A DNA stretch of 64,000 bases. Source: CAYNFR01 sp964396595 (GTDB lineage: Bacteria; Bacteroidota; Bacteroidia; Chitinophagales; Saprospiraceae). Below are positions 27,269 through 37,881 of the stretch, piece by piece. Below the pieces are notes generated by a model. The model did not search any database and was not told the DNA's origin. It was given only the letters and a program-made list of their open reading frames with translations. Position 1 is the stretch's first letter; each line of letters opens with the position of its first letter. The stretch covers positions 16,334-80,333 of the forward strand of contig CAYNFR010000013.1 of assembly GCA_964396595.1 (NCBI GenBank), given 5' to 3'. Made by a program: the position numbers and the translations under genes.

Positions 27269-30200
27269 ATGATAGATTTTTATGCCCTTTGTAGGGGTGT
27301 TGTTTTCGCAGTAGAGCGTCAAGCTGAGAGTCAGATTACGGATATTGATAAGCTGAAATGGCTGTTAGGAAATGCTCAGCGAGCCGATAATCAGGTATTG
27401 GATGATGCGTACATAGGCCCACGAGCTAGTATGATAACACCCTGGAGCACGAATGCAGTGGAGATCACTCAGAATATGGGCATCTCGGGTATAATGCGTA
27501 TAGAGCGATTTATTAGGGATGCCGGGCAGATAAAGTTTGATCAGATGACTATGCAGCGGTATGATAGACTTGATCAGGGGATATTTGCCTTGCCGATCAT
27601 GCCGGAGTCTATTAAGTATATCGGGGATATTGCTGCGTATAATATTCAGGAAAGCCTCTCTCTGAGTACAGAAGAGATTGAATATTTATATCAAGTTTCA
27701 GAGCGTCTTGGCAGGAAGTTGACCGATACGGAGGTGTTTGGGTTTTCACAGGTCAATAGTGAACACTGTCGCCATAAGATTTTTAATGGAGAGTTTATAA
27801 TTGATGGTAAAACCCAGCCACACAGCTTATTTAAGTTGATTAAAAAGACGGCGGAGCATAATAACACAAATCTTGTTTCTGCCTACAAAGATAACGTGGC
27901 TTTTATCTCCGGTACAGCGGCTGTACAGTTTGCACCTTCCCGTCCGGACAAGCCTTCCCTTTACGGGAAAAAGCCATTTGAGGCGGTGCTGTCGCTCAAA
28001 GCAGAAACACACAATTTTCCCACTACAGTCGAGCCTTTCAGTGGTGCAGCAACGGGGTCAGGAGGAGAAATTCGCGACAGGATGGCCGGTGGTCAAGGGT
28101 CTATTCCATTGGCTGGAACAGCTGTGTATATGACAGCCTATAGTCGTGTGAATGGGTCTAATAGATGGGAGGAAGCCATACCTGAGAGACCTTGGCTTTA
28201 TCAGACACCCTTGGACATACTGATCAAGGCGAGTAATGGCGCATCGGATTTTGGTAATAAGTTTGGACAGCCATTAATCTGCGGATCTATTCTGACATAT
28301 GAGGCCATGGAGGGAGAAAGCATCACCGCATTTGATAAAGTGATCATGCTTGCGGGAGGTATAGGCTATACTAAATTATCCCAAGCACAAAAAATGCCAC
28401 CACAATCTGGAGACAAGATAGTCGTGATGGGCGGGGATAATTATCGCATTGGTATGGGTGGCGCAGCGGTGTCCTCAGTAGATACGGGCGCATCAGGCGC
28501 TATTCTGGAACTCAATGCCGTACAACGCTCCAATCCTGAAATGCAAAAACGTATCGCCAATGCCATTAGAGCACTGGTTGAAAGCGATAAAAATCCGATT
28601 ACTTCTATCCACGATCATGGTGCAGGGGGACATCTGAATTGTCTTTCAGAATTAGTTGAGGACACTGGTGGTTTCATCAGACTCAATGATTTACCCGTTG
28701 GGGATCCGACCCTTTCGGCTCGGGAGATATTGGGTAACGAATCACAGGAAAGAATGGGCTTGGTTTTGCCCGCAGATGATTATGATTTGTTAAAAGCTAT
28801 CGCTGATCGCGAACGTGCACCGATATACGATGTAGGCGTCGTCACGGGTGATGGGCAGTTTGTAATAAAGGATACGCACAATGGCGATACGCCTGTGTCT
28901 CTGGGTATGCACGATTTATTCGGCAGCTCTCCTAAAACAATCATGACGGACCGTACGCGTCACCCTGATCGTGAAGCTTTGGTTTATGATAATGCGCTAT
29001 TGGTAGCCTATGTGCGTGATGTTCTTCGTTTGGAAGCGGTAGCTTGTAAGGATTGGTTAACGAATAAAGTGGATAGATGTGTCGGTGGACGTGTGGCGAA
29101 ACAACAATGCGCCGGAGAATTGCAGCTTCCCTTGAATAATTGCGGGGTGATGGCACTCGATTATGATGGTTTGTCAGGAATCGCTACTTCGATAGGTCAT
29201 GCTCCCGGTACGGCGCTGATTGATGCAAGAGCGGGATCACGATTGTCTGTAGTAGAGGCACTTACTAATCTCATATGGGCACCGATCGCGGATGGATTAA
29301 GTGCTGTGTCACTGTCTGCTAACTGGATGTGGCCATGCAGAAATCCCGGTGAGGATAGCCGACTTTACAGTGCGGTGGAGGCCTTATCACAATATTGTAT
29401 CTCCCTGGGGGTCAATGTGCCTACGGGAAAAGATTCCCTCTCTATGAAGCAAAAGTACCGCGACATGGAGGTGCTATCACCCGGTACTGTTATTGTATCC
29501 ACGGTAGGCTTATGTAGTGATATCAATAAGATAGTAGAGCCGGTTCTTCGTGAACATGGCGGCGATATATACTATCTAGATATGTCTGATGGTCAATATT
29601 CCTTAGGTGGTTCGTCTTTTGCGCAAATATTGGCAGCAGTAGGGGATACGGCACCGGATGCAGCTTCTGCGGAATATGTTCAGAATGCATTTGCAGCAGT
29701 TCAAATCTGGATTAAAGAGGGGATGATCAGTGCTGGACATGATATAGGATCAGGTGGATTAGTGACGAGTTTATTAGAGATGTGTTTCCCTAGTGTAGGT
29801 ATCGGTGCGGACATTGAGTTATCACATGTGTTTGCAGCTGATCACATTGCAATCTTGTTTTCTGAAGGACCGGGCTTAATTCTTCAGTCTTCCTTTAATC
29901 TGGTGGAAAAGGTAGAATCAAGGGATCTGCGACTTTTTAAAATTGGCGTAGCCAATAATACAAATTCTTTGAATATCTCCTTTGGCAAAGAGATACTTCG
30001 ATTAGCGATTCCTGAGTATAGGGATATATGGTATTGCGGCTCCTATCTCCTCGACAAGCATCAGACTGCGGGCGATCTGGCTGAACAGCGTTTTAAGAAC
30101 TATCACTTACAGCCTTTACAATATAGCTTCCCATCGTGGCATGTTGGTTCGCGAACAAATTTGTCGGGTTATGCGGGGAAAAGGCCATTGGCAGCGATTA

Positions 30201-30934
30201 TTCGCGAGAAGGGTAGCAATTCTGAGCGTGAGATGGCGCATGCCTTGTATTTGGCAGGGTGGGATATACGCGATGTTCATATGACGGATATTGTATCAGG
30301 AAGGGAGACCTTGGACGATGTCCAATTTTTGGGTGCTGTCGGGGGATTTTCTAATTCAGATGTATTGGGTTCAGCCAAGGGCTGGGCAGGCACTTTCCTT
30401 TACAACAAACGCGCTAATGACACACTTAAACGATTTTTTGCTCGTCCTGACGTATTGAGTATCGGTATTTGTAATGGCTGCCAGTTATTTATGGAGTTAG
30501 ATCTTATTTGTCCAGATCATGCAGATCGACCAAAGATGATGTTTAATGATTCAGGCAAGCACGAGAGTGCCTTTACATCGGTGAAGATATTAAAGAATAA
30601 CTCTGTGATGCTTTCATCATTTGAAGGGGCAATATTGGGTGTATGGATCTCTCACGGTGAGGGCAAGTTTGTCCTTCCGCAGGAGCACTCCACTTATAAT
30701 ATTGTTGGCGAATATGGCTATAGCCAATATCCCGCTAACCCCAATGGCAGCGATTATAATGTAGCCATCCTCAGCAGTGCGGATGGAAGACATCTCGTTA
30801 CAATGCCACATATCGAGCGATCGATTTTCCGATGGAACTGGGCATATTACCCACATGATCGTTGTGATGAGATATCGCCATGGATTCAAGCTTTTGTCAA
30901 TGCACATGAGTGGGCGGTGGGCAAGAAGAGTTGA
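27269..30934 (+). CDS. purL: Phosphoribosylformylglycinamidine synthase (single-chain)
   Basis: Converts FGAR, glutamine and ATP to FGAM in purine synthesis. The 1221-residue single chain has an N-terminal PurS-like part, a linker with FSQVNSEHCRHKIFNGEF, the two AIRS-like halves of the synthase domain (LKAETHNFPTTVEPF; GDKIVVMGGDNYRIGMGGAA; HDIGSGGLVTSLLEMCF) and a class I glutaminase with nucleophile ICNGCQLF and the His-Glu pair in SHGEGKF. This is the large form, which needs no separate PurS or PurQ. A TTG at 27242 is also in frame, but it overlaps a promoter-like box; MIDFYALCRGVVFAVE at 27269 is preferred. Confidence 0.96.
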   Translation: MIDFYALCRGVVFAVERQAESQITDIDKLKWLLGNAQRADNQVLDDAYIGPRASMITPWSTNAVEITQNMGISGIMRIERFIRDAGQIKFDQMTMQRYDRLDQGIFALPIMPESIKYIGDIAAYNIQESLSLSTEEIEYLYQVSERLGRKLTDTEVFGFSQVNSEHCRHKIFNGEFIIDGKTQPHSLFKLIKKTAEHNNTNLVSAYKDNVAFISGTAAVQFAPSRPDKPSLYGKKPFEAVLSLKAETHNFPTTVEPFSGAATGSGGEIRDRMAGGQGSIPLAGTAVYMTAYSRVNGSNRWEEAIPERPWLYQTPLDILIKASNGASDFGNKFGQPLICGSILTYEAMEGESITAFDKVIMLAGGIGYTKLSQAQKMPPQSGDKIVVMGGDNYRIGMGGAAVSSVDTGASGAILELNAVQRSNPEMQKRIANAIRALVESDKNPITSIHDHGAGGHLNCLSELVEDTGGFIRLNDLPVGDPTLSAREILGNESQERMGLVLPADDYDLLKAIADRERAPIYDVGVVTGDGQFVIKDTHNGDTPVSLGMHDLFGSSPKTIMTDRTRHPDREALVYDNALLVAYVRDVLRLEAVACKDWLTNKVDRCVGGRVAKQQCAGELQLPLNNCGVMALDYDGLSGIATSIGHAPGTALIDARAGSRLSVVEALTNLIWAPIADGLSAVSLSANWMWPCRNPGEDSRLYSAVEALSQYCISLGVNVPTGKDSLSMKQKYRDMEVLSPGTVIVSTVGLCSDINKIVEPVLREHGGDIYYLDMSDGQYSLGGSSFAQILAAVGDTAPDAASAEYVQNAFAAVQIWIKEGMISAGHDIGSGGLVTSLLEMCFPSVGIGADIELSHVFAADHIAILFSEGPGLILQSSFNLVEKVESRDLRLFKIGVANNTNSLNISFGKEILRLAIPEYRDIWYCGSYLLDKHQTAGDLAEQRFKNYHLQPLQYSFPSWHVGSRTNLSGYAGKRPLAAIIREKGSNSEREMAHALYLAGWDIRDVHMTDIVSGRETLDDVQFLGAVGGFSNSDVLGSAKGWAGTFLYNKRANDTLKRFFARPDVLSIGICNGCQLFMELDLICPDHADRPKMMFNDSGKHESAFTSVKILKNNSVMLSSFEGAILGVWISHGEGKFVLPQEHSTYNIVGEYGYSQYPANPNGSDYNVAILSSADGRHLVTMPHIERSIFRWNWAYYPHDRCDEISPWIQAFVNAHEWAVGKKS

Positions 30935-31044
30935 TTTTAGTTTCTAAATATGAACGATTGACAGTTAATCTAGATGACAAGTGCTATTAGCCTATTGCTA
31001 TGCAAGCTGGTGAACTGCGTTTAATAAATAATCGGGAAGAAGAG

Positions 31045-31118
31045 TGACCCCGACAGGATTCGAACCTGTGACCTACTGATTAGAAGTCAGTTGCTCTATC
31101 CAGCTGAGCTACGGAGTC
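31045..31118 (-). tRNA. tRNA-Arg (anticodon TCT)
   Basis: A 74-nt cloverleaf on the minus strand. The acceptor stem pairs GACTCCG with CGGGGTC plus discriminator A. The D-loop contains AGCTGGATAGA, the anticodon arm is ACTGA-CTTCTAA-TCAGT with anticodon TCT, and the T-arm contains GGTTCGAATCC. CCA is not encoded. It decodes AGA and probably AGG. Confidence 0.97.
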
Positions 31119-31236
31119 ATGTCAACAAATAGGGCTGCAAAGGTATTTTTTATCATGTGATAATCAAATATCACGGTTAAATTTATTCATACGGATTGAT
31201 GAATTTTTCTAATTTTTATACTTCTAATAACAGACC

Positions 31237-32265
31237 ATGGAGATAATTCAGAGGATAGCAGGGGCATATGGGGGCTATGCTTCCTATTTATGGCGCGAGA
31301 TTACGAGCCCGCATTATGGTAATTATTTTTATTGGCTGATAGCCGTAAGTCTATTCTTTTTTCTTTTAGAGCTGACCAAGCCGTGGCGACGGGATCAACC
31401 CTTCTTGAGGAAGGACTTCTGGCTTGATTTTTTTTATATGTTCTTTAATTTCTTTTTGTTTTCATTGATCATATATAATGCTGCATCTGAGGTGGTAGTC
31501 CATGCTGTTAATACCATGATATTCAATATTTTAGGAATAGATCTTAAAGCTATTAATCCTATGTATTCCTGGCCGATGTGGGCGATCTTATTGATAGGAT
31601 TTATTGTGAGAGACTTCATCCAATGGTGGACACATAGATTACTACATCGGGTACCTCGCTTGTGGGAATTTCATAAGGTGCACCACTCTGTCGAGCAGAT
31701 GGGTTTTGCCGCCCACCTGAGATATCACTGGATGGAGACGGTGGTCTATAGATCGATAGAGTATTTACCACTGGCATTACTAGGGATCGGATTATACGAC
31801 TTTTTTGTGATACATTTATTCACCTTGGCATGGGGGCATTTTAACCATAGCAATATTTCAGTTTCGGGACGAGTATCGGGTGGCGTATTGGGTTTGTTGA
31901 TTGGTATTGTTTTGGCAAACGGTCTTTTTGATACCGCTGTTTATGGTGCCAACGGGTCTGTGATTTCTACCATCTCTATAGTATTCTTATGTGTGCTCAG
32001 TGGCATTATTGTGCTAGGGCCTATGATGCGTTACCTATTCAATAGTCCTGAGATGCATATTTGGCATCATGCGAAATATTTGCCCGAAGATAGAAGATAT
32101 GGAGTGAATTTCGGACTCACTTTAGCGCTTTGGGATTATATCTTTGGTCAGGCTTATGTGCCGCACGACGGGCAGAAAGAAGAATTGGGATTCGATGAAG
32201 TTGAAAAATTCCCATCGAGCTTTTTAGTGCAGGCAACACATGGATTCCGAGGATTTTTTAAATAG
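31237..32265 (+). CDS. Sterol desaturase / fatty acid hydroxylase family membrane protein
   Basis: Integral membrane di-iron protein of 342 residues. The three histidine clusters of the family are present: HRLLHR, HKVHHS and IWHHAKY, plus the HFNH pair between helices. Members hydroxylate or desaturate lipids, but the substrate cannot be inferred; Bacteroidota have several paralogues of unknown function. Several hydrophobic segments lie before and between the clusters. It follows the tRNA gene divergently and has a candidate terminator about 160 nt downstream. Confidence 0.85.
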   Translation: MEIIQRIAGAYGGYASYLWREITSPHYGNYFYWLIAVSLFFFLLELTKPWRRDQPFLRKDFWLDFFYMFFNFFLFSLIIYNAASEVVVHAVNTMIFNILGIDLKAINPMYSWPMWAILLIGFIVRDFIQWWTHRLLHRVPRLWEFHKVHHSVEQMGFAAHLRYHWMETVVYRSIEYLPLALLGIGLYDFFVIHLFTLAWGHFNHSNISVSGRVSGGVLGLLIGIVLANGLFDTAVYGANGSVISTISIVFLCVLSGIIVLGPMMRYLFNSPEMHIWHHAKYLPEDRRYGVNFGLTLALWDYIFGQAYVPHDGQKEELGFDEVEKFPSSFLVQATHGFRGFFK

Positions 32266-32688
32266 CAGAACTATGATCAGATTATTTTTATAGTCCTATG
32301 ATAGAAAGCAAAATGGAGATAGCCGCACTCAGGGTGGCATAGACTTGCCGGATGAAATGAGGGGAAGGCTTATGATGTAAGAGGCTGCCTGTTGAGAGTG
32401 TACGTATAGTTATAATTTAATTACTTGGGGCGCTCGCCCCAAGTTTTATTAATATAGCCTTCGAAGTTCATAAATCGGTAAAGCGACCGGCTTTGATTCT
32501 CAATGATTGTTGCTCAATAATTGAGCAGCTATCTGAAGAATACAAACTAAAATGTGATTTTACTACCGTGAGTCACTAGTTATATAAACCCTAATGATCA
32601 ATTACTACTCAGAAAAACGCATCTGATCACACAATGCTCAATAGTCACCAATGTAGTACCTGTGGCAATATCTATCGGTGCTTACTTC
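32266..32688. other. 423-nt convergent intergenic region with a terminator and a 17-bp palindrome
   Basis: Lies between the 3' ends of the sterol-desaturase-family gene and the M23 peptidase gene. It holds the hairpin listed separately and a near-perfect palindrome TGCTCAAT-A-ATTGAGCA at 32511-32527. No convincing reading frame or RNA gene is visible. Confidence 0.5.
32423..32449 (+). terminator. Candidate terminator (GC-rich hairpin plus T-rich tail)
   Basis: Stem ACTTGGGG / CCCCAAGT around CGCTCG, followed by TTTATT on the plus strand. It lies 158 nt beyond the sterol-desaturase-family stop codon. The minus-strand side lacks a U-tract. Confidence 0.65.
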
Positions 32689-33675
32689 TTAGAAGTCTAA
32701 TGATTGATTTTCAATCTTCGATTGATCTACGAGTTGCTGATATTCTGCCGGGGATAATCCATCGAGACAGTAGTCTATCGGGTTGACAGGAACATTATTT
32801 ATTCTAACCTCATAATGCAAATGTGGTGCAGTGGAGGTTCCCGAAGAGCCTACTGTACCGATTTTCTCCCCTTTGGTTACCTGTTGACCCACGCGGACAT
32901 CAATCGTATGCATGTGTGCGTAGAGGGTCGTAAATCCATAACCGTGATCAATTAACACACTATTGCCATAACCCTTACGGCTAAATTCGACTGATACTAC
33001 CTTTCCCTTACCTGTAGTTTGAATGGCAGTTCCTTTAGGTGCTGTAAAGTCCATGCCGTGATGCATCTTACGTATTTTATGCAGTGGGTGAATCCGCATG
33101 CCATAACCCGAGAGAAGATGTACATTCCGAGCGAGTTTATCTTCGCGAACAGGTTTAATAGAAGGAATAGAGGCAATTTTATCATCGTGAAGCTTGGCGA
33201 GAGACATAAGCGTGTCCATCGAGGCGTTTTGGATTTTTACTTTATTGTTGAGTTGCTCTAATTTGGCCAACGCTGCGGAAAGCAGGTTGTTGGCCTTTTC
33301 ATTGCTTCGGAGCAAGATCATGTTTTCGCGGCCTCCTACACCACCTTGCCATATATTTTCATCCACGGGCTCTACACCGAACACGACCCTGTGCAATGAT
33401 TTATCCTTTTCTTGAAGACCTTCGATTTTGGTGCTAACTTCTTCTATTTCTTTAAGCATTTCGTTGTAGTAATACTCCATCTGCGCTACTTCGCGCTGAA
33501 GCGCTTTTTCCTTTGGGGTAGGGAAGAATCGATAAGCAAGTATAAAAAGAACTATTGCTGTGAAAATCACCGCAGAAAAATAGCCAAATACCTTCTTTGC
33601 AGCGTTTGCAAACGACCACTTTTCTTTTTCAAATGTTAATGTATTTGGGTTAAATACGTATTTATATCCCTTCAT
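32689..33675 (-). CDS. M23-family peptidase with N-terminal membrane anchor and coiled coil
   Basis: Cell-wall metallopeptidase of 328 residues. One transmembrane helix (about 32-52), a coiled-coil region (about 55-180), then an LytM/M23 domain (about 190-305) with zinc ligands in HHGMDFTAP (HxxxD) and PHLHYEV (HxH). All catalytic residues are present, so it should be an active endopeptidase rather than an EnvC-type activator. The gene is divergent from alaS, an arrangement I recall as common in Bacteroidota. Confidence 0.9.
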   Translation of the reverse strand: MKGYKYVFNPNTLTFEKEKWSFANAAKKVFGYFSAVIFTAIVLFILAYRFFPTPKEKALQREVAQMEYYYNEMLKEIEEVSTKIEGLQEKDKSLHRVVFGVEPVDENIWQGGVGGRENMILLRSNEKANNLLSAALAKLEQLNNKVKIQNASMDTLMSLAKLHDDKIASIPSIKPVREDKLARNVHLLSGYGMRIHPLHKIRKMHHGMDFTAPKGTAIQTTGKGKVVSVEFSRKGYGNSVLIDHGYGFTTLYAHMHTIDVRVGQQVTKGEKIGTVGSSGTSTAPHLHYEVRINNVPVNPIDYCLDGLSPAEYQQLVDQSKIENQSLDF

Positions 33676-33904
33676 ATAGAAGCGTAAGTATTGCTATTAA
33701 GATGTATTTTTGGCCTTCCTTCACGGGAAGGTGAGAATGGTTCATAAGGATGACGCAAGTTAGTTTGTAATTTTGTTTCTACAAAGAAATTGTCAATATT
33801 TATTAATGTTGATGCGACGCTTATAACTTGTTATTATTCAATCTCTAATGAATTATATTTTTTTATAATATATATTAATTTTTTGTTAATAAATCAGAAA
33901 TCCA

Positions 33905-36523
33905 ATGACCGCAGCGGAAATTAGGAAAAAATTCTTCGATTTTTTTGAATCAAAAGGACATAAAATCGTCCCTTCTGCTCCTATTGTCAATAAGGAGGAT
34001 CCTACACTGATGTTCACGAATGCGGGGATGAATCAGTTTAAGGATTACTTTCTTGGCAACAAGACTCCTGTACATAGACGTATTGCCGATACTCAGAAGT
34101 GTCTGAGGGTATCCGGTAAGCATAATGATCTCGAGGAGGTAGGTATAGACAGTTATCATCACACCATGTTTGAGATGCTTGGTAATTGGTCATTCGGAGA
34201 TTATTTTAAAAAGGAGGCTATTGCATGGGCTTGGGAGTTATTGACAGAAGTATATGGATTATCACCGGAGCGCCTGTATGCATCTGTTTTCAAAGGCGAT
34301 GCTGAGTATGGATTGGCACCTGATGAAGAGGCGGCAGATATATGGGCGCAGTACCTACCCAAAGAACGGATATTGTACTTCGATCGTAAAGATAATTTCT
34401 GGGAGATGGGGGAGACAGGACCTTGTGGCCCTTGTTCAGAAATCCATGTCGACCTGAGATCGGATGAAGAGAGAATGCGCATTAATGGCCGTGATTTAGT
34501 CAATAATGATCACCCACTTGTCATAGAGATATGGAATCTGGTATTTATCCAGTTCAATAGGAAGGCAGATGGCAGCCTTGTGACACTCCCGGAGAAACAT
34601 GTAGATACAGGGATGGGCTTCGAACGTCTTTCTATGGCTATTCAAGGTAAGAATTCCAATTATGATACGGATATATTTGTACGGTTCATAAGCTTGATTG
34701 AAGAAATCACCGGTAGAACCTACGCATATAGCTATGACCTCACAGCCAAGAAAGATATAGCTTTCAGGGTTATCGTAGATCATATAAGAGCAGTTGCTTT
34801 TGCCATAGCAGATGGTCAACTTCCGAGTAATACCGGTGCGGGATATGTGATTAGACGCATATTACGCCGGGCGGTGAGATATTACTTTTCATTTCTTGAT
34901 CGTAAAGAGCCCCTTTTATATTTGTTAATCGAGGCATTGGCTGATTACTTTAAAGATGTTTTCCCGGAATTGAAGGATCAACAAGATTTTGTCGCGAAGA
35001 TCATACTTGAGGAGGAGAAATCATTTTTAAGAACGTTAGATGCGGGTCTTCGTCGTTTGTCCTCTGTTGAAATCGCTTTGGGGACTCTTGATGGGTTTAC
35101 GGCTTTTGAACTATACGATACGTATGGATTTCCGATCGATCTTACCAGACTTATTGGTGCAGAGCAGGGTTGGATAGTGGATGAAGAGGGGTTTGACCAA
35201 GCGCTGGCGCTTCAAAAAGAAAGATCGCGAAGTGATGCTAAAAAGGAAGCAGGTGACTGGATAGAGTTCGTTCCCGGGGGTACTAGCGAGTTTATCGGCT
35301 ATGATTATCATACTAGCGAAGGCGGACAACTGCTCAAGTATCGTACGCTCAAGCAAAAGGACGAAGAGATATTTCAGCTTGTACTAGACCGTACACCTTT
35401 TTACGCTGAGAGTGGCGGGCAGGTGGGTGATATGGGTCTGATCACTGTCGGTACGGAGCGCATAAATGTCTTAAACACGACGAAAGAAAATGATCTTATC
35501 ATTCATAGAGTTGATCGACTTCCTGCAGATCAGGAATCGTCGGTGAGTTGCGAGATTAATCTACAACGTCGGCGATTAATCGAGAACAACCATAGTGCTA
35601 CGCATCTACTTCATGCGACCTTGAGAGAAGTACTGGGCATACATGTTCAACAAAGAGGTTCATTGGTTAATGAGCATTATTTAAGATTTGACTTTAGTCA
35701 TTTTGATAAAATGTCTGATGAGCAGATTAAAGAAGTGGAGACTATAGTTAACAGACGTATCCGTCAGAATATAAGCTGTGTCGAGCAACGAAATGTCCCC
35801 ATCTCAAAGGCAAAACAGTCCGGCGCGATGATGCTCTTCGGGGAGAAATATGGAGAATATGTCCGAATGATCACATTTGATGATCAGTTTTCTATCGAAT
35901 TGTGCGGAGGTTGTCATGTACGTAGTTCCGGAGAAATCGGGCTTTTCAAGATTCGTTCTGAATCTGCAATCGCTGCCGGAGTGCGTCGTATAGAGGCTGT
36001 GACTGCTGATCAAGCCATCAAGCTAGTCAATGACGGATTGGAGGAGTTAGCAACTATAAAATCTTTGTTCAAATCACCGGTTAATACGGTTTCCCAAATA
36101 GAAGCTTTGCTGACGAATCATAAAGCACTTGAAAAACAGTTAGCCGCTATCCGGAAAGATAGTGTAGCCAATATGAGGTCTGATTTACTGCTTCAATTTG
36201 AGGAGATATCAGGCTTTAGTTTTCTTGGAGCACGAATTAACGACCTTGAAGCAGACGATGCTAAAGAATTGGGGCACAGCTTATTACAATCAAAGCCTAA
36301 TTCGATCATTTTATTGTGTGTTATAAACGGGGATAAAGTAAATGTCGTGTTACTTGTTGACAAATCTCTTGTTAGCCCGACGCGGGATGCGGCTGCATTG
36401 ATAAGAAAACATGCCCGTATTATACAAGGGGGTGGAGGTGGACAAGCATTTTTGGCCACTGCAGGAGGTAAAAATGTTCAAGGGGTTGATGAATTTATAA
36501 AAGCTGTAAAGTCGGAACTCTAG
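33905..36523 (+). CDS. alaS: Alanine--tRNA ligase
   Basis: Class II synthetase charging tRNA-Ala, 872 residues. Motif 1/2 regions FTNAGMNQFKDYFLG and HHTMFEMLGNWSFGDYFKKE are intact. The editing domain carries NNHSATHLLHATLRE (HxxxH) and CGGCHVRSSG (CxxxH). The C-terminal DHHA1 domain ends with the glycine-rich GGGGGQAFLATAGG. Upstream 229 nt are very AT-rich and divergent from the M23 peptidase gene. Confidence 0.97.
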   Translation: MTAAEIRKKFFDFFESKGHKIVPSAPIVNKEDPTLMFTNAGMNQFKDYFLGNKTPVHRRIADTQKCLRVSGKHNDLEEVGIDSYHHTMFEMLGNWSFGDYFKKEAIAWAWELLTEVYGLSPERLYASVFKGDAEYGLAPDEEAADIWAQYLPKERILYFDRKDNFWEMGETGPCGPCSEIHVDLRSDEERMRINGRDLVNNDHPLVIEIWNLVFIQFNRKADGSLVTLPEKHVDTGMGFERLSMAIQGKNSNYDTDIFVRFISLIEEITGRTYAYSYDLTAKKDIAFRVIVDHIRAVAFAIADGQLPSNTGAGYVIRRILRRAVRYYFSFLDRKEPLLYLLIEALADYFKDVFPELKDQQDFVAKIILEEEKSFLRTLDAGLRRLSSVEIALGTLDGFTAFELYDTYGFPIDLTRLIGAEQGWIVDEEGFDQALALQKERSRSDAKKEAGDWIEFVPGGTSEFIGYDYHTSEGGQLLKYRTLKQKDEEIFQLVLDRTPFYAESGGQVGDMGLITVGTERINVLNTTKENDLIIHRVDRLPADQESSVSCEINLQRRRLIENNHSATHLLHATLREVLGIHVQQRGSLVNEHYLRFDFSHFDKMSDEQIKEVETIVNRRIRQNISCVEQRNVPISKAKQSGAMMLFGEKYGEYVRMITFDDQFSIELCGGCHVRSSGEIGLFKIRSESAIAAGVRRIEAVTADQAIKLVNDGLEELATIKSLFKSPVNTVSQIEALLTNHKALEKQLAAIRKDSVANMRSDLLLQFEEISGFSFLGARINDLEADDAKELGHSLLQSKPNSIILLCVINGDKVNVVLLVDKSLVSPTRDAAALIRKHARIIQGGGGGQAFLATAGGKNVQGVDEFIKAVKSEL

Positions 36524-36658
36524 CGCTGTTTATCAAACTTGTGTAATGGATTTTGTTTTTGACAAGCATAGGTTTTCTCATAGACCAATGCTCAAGCCCG
36601 AGACTGGCAATAACAAAATGACAATAAACCTGTTACTGTGAGAGCTTATCTAATGGGC

Positions 36659-37819
36659 TTATATTGGTAGTTCAATATTGCCGCTGGTGATTGCTCTACC
36701 TATGACTAGTCGTTGTATCTCTGAGGTACCTTCGTAAATCTGAGTGATCTTTGCGTCACGCATCAAGCGCTCTACGTGATACTCTTTTACATATCCGTAA
36801 CCTCCATGAATCTGAACAGCTTCGATTGTTGTCTCCATAGCGACTTCGGATGCATAGAGTTTGGCCATAGCTGCTGCGGTGGCAAAATCTTCGCCTTGAT
36901 CTTTAAGCCAGGCCGCTCTATAAACCATCATTCTGGCAGCCTCGATATGGGTAGCCATGGTAGCCAATTTGAATAGCACTGCTTGATGTTGATTGATTGG
37001 CTTTCCAAAACTCTGCCTTTCGTGACTATATTGAAGGGCAAGCTCATAGGCGCCAGCTGCAATGCCTAGTGCCTGAGAAGCAATACCTATTCGCCCACCA
37101 TCAAGTGTCTTCATGGCAAACTTAAAACCATATCCCGGCTCACCGAGCATATGTGATATCGGGACCTTAACATTTTCAAACATCACGGAGCAGGTATCAG
37201 AAGACCTTATACCGAGCTTATCTTCTTTTTCTCCTGTAGTAACTCCCGGCCATGTAGCATCAACGAGAAAGGCACTTATGCCTCTATGCCCGGCAGGTCT
37301 GTCCGTCTGTGCTATCACGACATACGCAGACGCTTTTTTGCCATTCGTTATCCAATTTTTAATACCACTTAAAATATAGTGATCACCCTCCAGATAGGCC
37401 GACGTTCGCTGGCTGGTGGCATCGCTGCCTGCTTCGGGTTCAGAGAGGCAAAAACCACCAATCATTTGGCCAGTGGCCAAGAGGGGCAAATATTTCTGTT
37501 TAACCGCAGCTTGTGCATATTTCTCCACACCCCAGCATACGAGGGAATTGTGCGCACTCATGATGACACTACATGAGTTATCGACCTTAGAAAGTTCTTC
37601 TATCGCTATGGCATAAGATAGGGTATCCATACCTGCGCCGCCATAGTCGGGGCTAGACATCATACCGAGAAATCCCATCTCTCCTAGCATTTTTACTTCT
37701 CGATCGGGGTAAAGCATATCTCGGTCACGCGCTATAACACCGGGCTTAAGTTCATTCTGGGCGAACTCTCTCGCCGCCTGACGAATCATCAGATGATCTT
37801 CGGATAGTTTAAATTCCAT
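36659..37819 (-). CDS. Acyl-CoA dehydrogenase (short/branched-chain type)
   Basis: FAD enzyme of 386 residues that forms a trans-2-enoyl-CoA. Substrate and flavin motifs GGFCLSEPEAGSDA, GIKNWITNG and GGRIGIASQALGIAAGA are present, and the catalytic base is Glu363 in IYEGTSEIQRLVIG, the short-chain/butyryl-CoA position. Last gene of a four-gene minus-strand cluster, 62 nt after the HMG-CoA lyase gene. Likely acts on a short or branched acyl-CoA; the exact substrate is open. Confidence 0.9.
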   Translation of the reverse strand: MEFKLSEDHLMIRQAAREFAQNELKPGVIARDRDMLYPDREVKMLGEMGFLGMMSSPDYGGAGMDTLSYAIAIEELSKVDNSCSVIMSAHNSLVCWGVEKYAQAAVKQKYLPLLATGQMIGGFCLSEPEAGSDATSQRTSAYLEGDHYILSGIKNWITNGKKASAYVVIAQTDRPAGHRGISAFLVDATWPGVTTGEKEDKLGIRSSDTCSVMFENVKVPISHMLGEPGYGFKFAMKTLDGGRIGIASQALGIAAGAYELALQYSHERQSFGKPINQHQAVLFKLATMATHIEAARMMVYRAAWLKDQGEDFATAAAMAKLYASEVAMETTIEAVQIHGGYGYVKEYHVERLMRDAKITQIYEGTSEIQRLVIGRAITSGNIELPI

Positions 37820-37881
37820 AGTTTTAAAATCTTACTTGAAGTTAAGAAAATTAGGAACACTGGTTCTTTTCTGGGGCACGA

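Noticed and set aside
27086..27322. Minus-strand 78-residue frame overlapping the purL start
   Set aside because: Overlaps the purL N-terminus and candidate promoter; no family resemblance.
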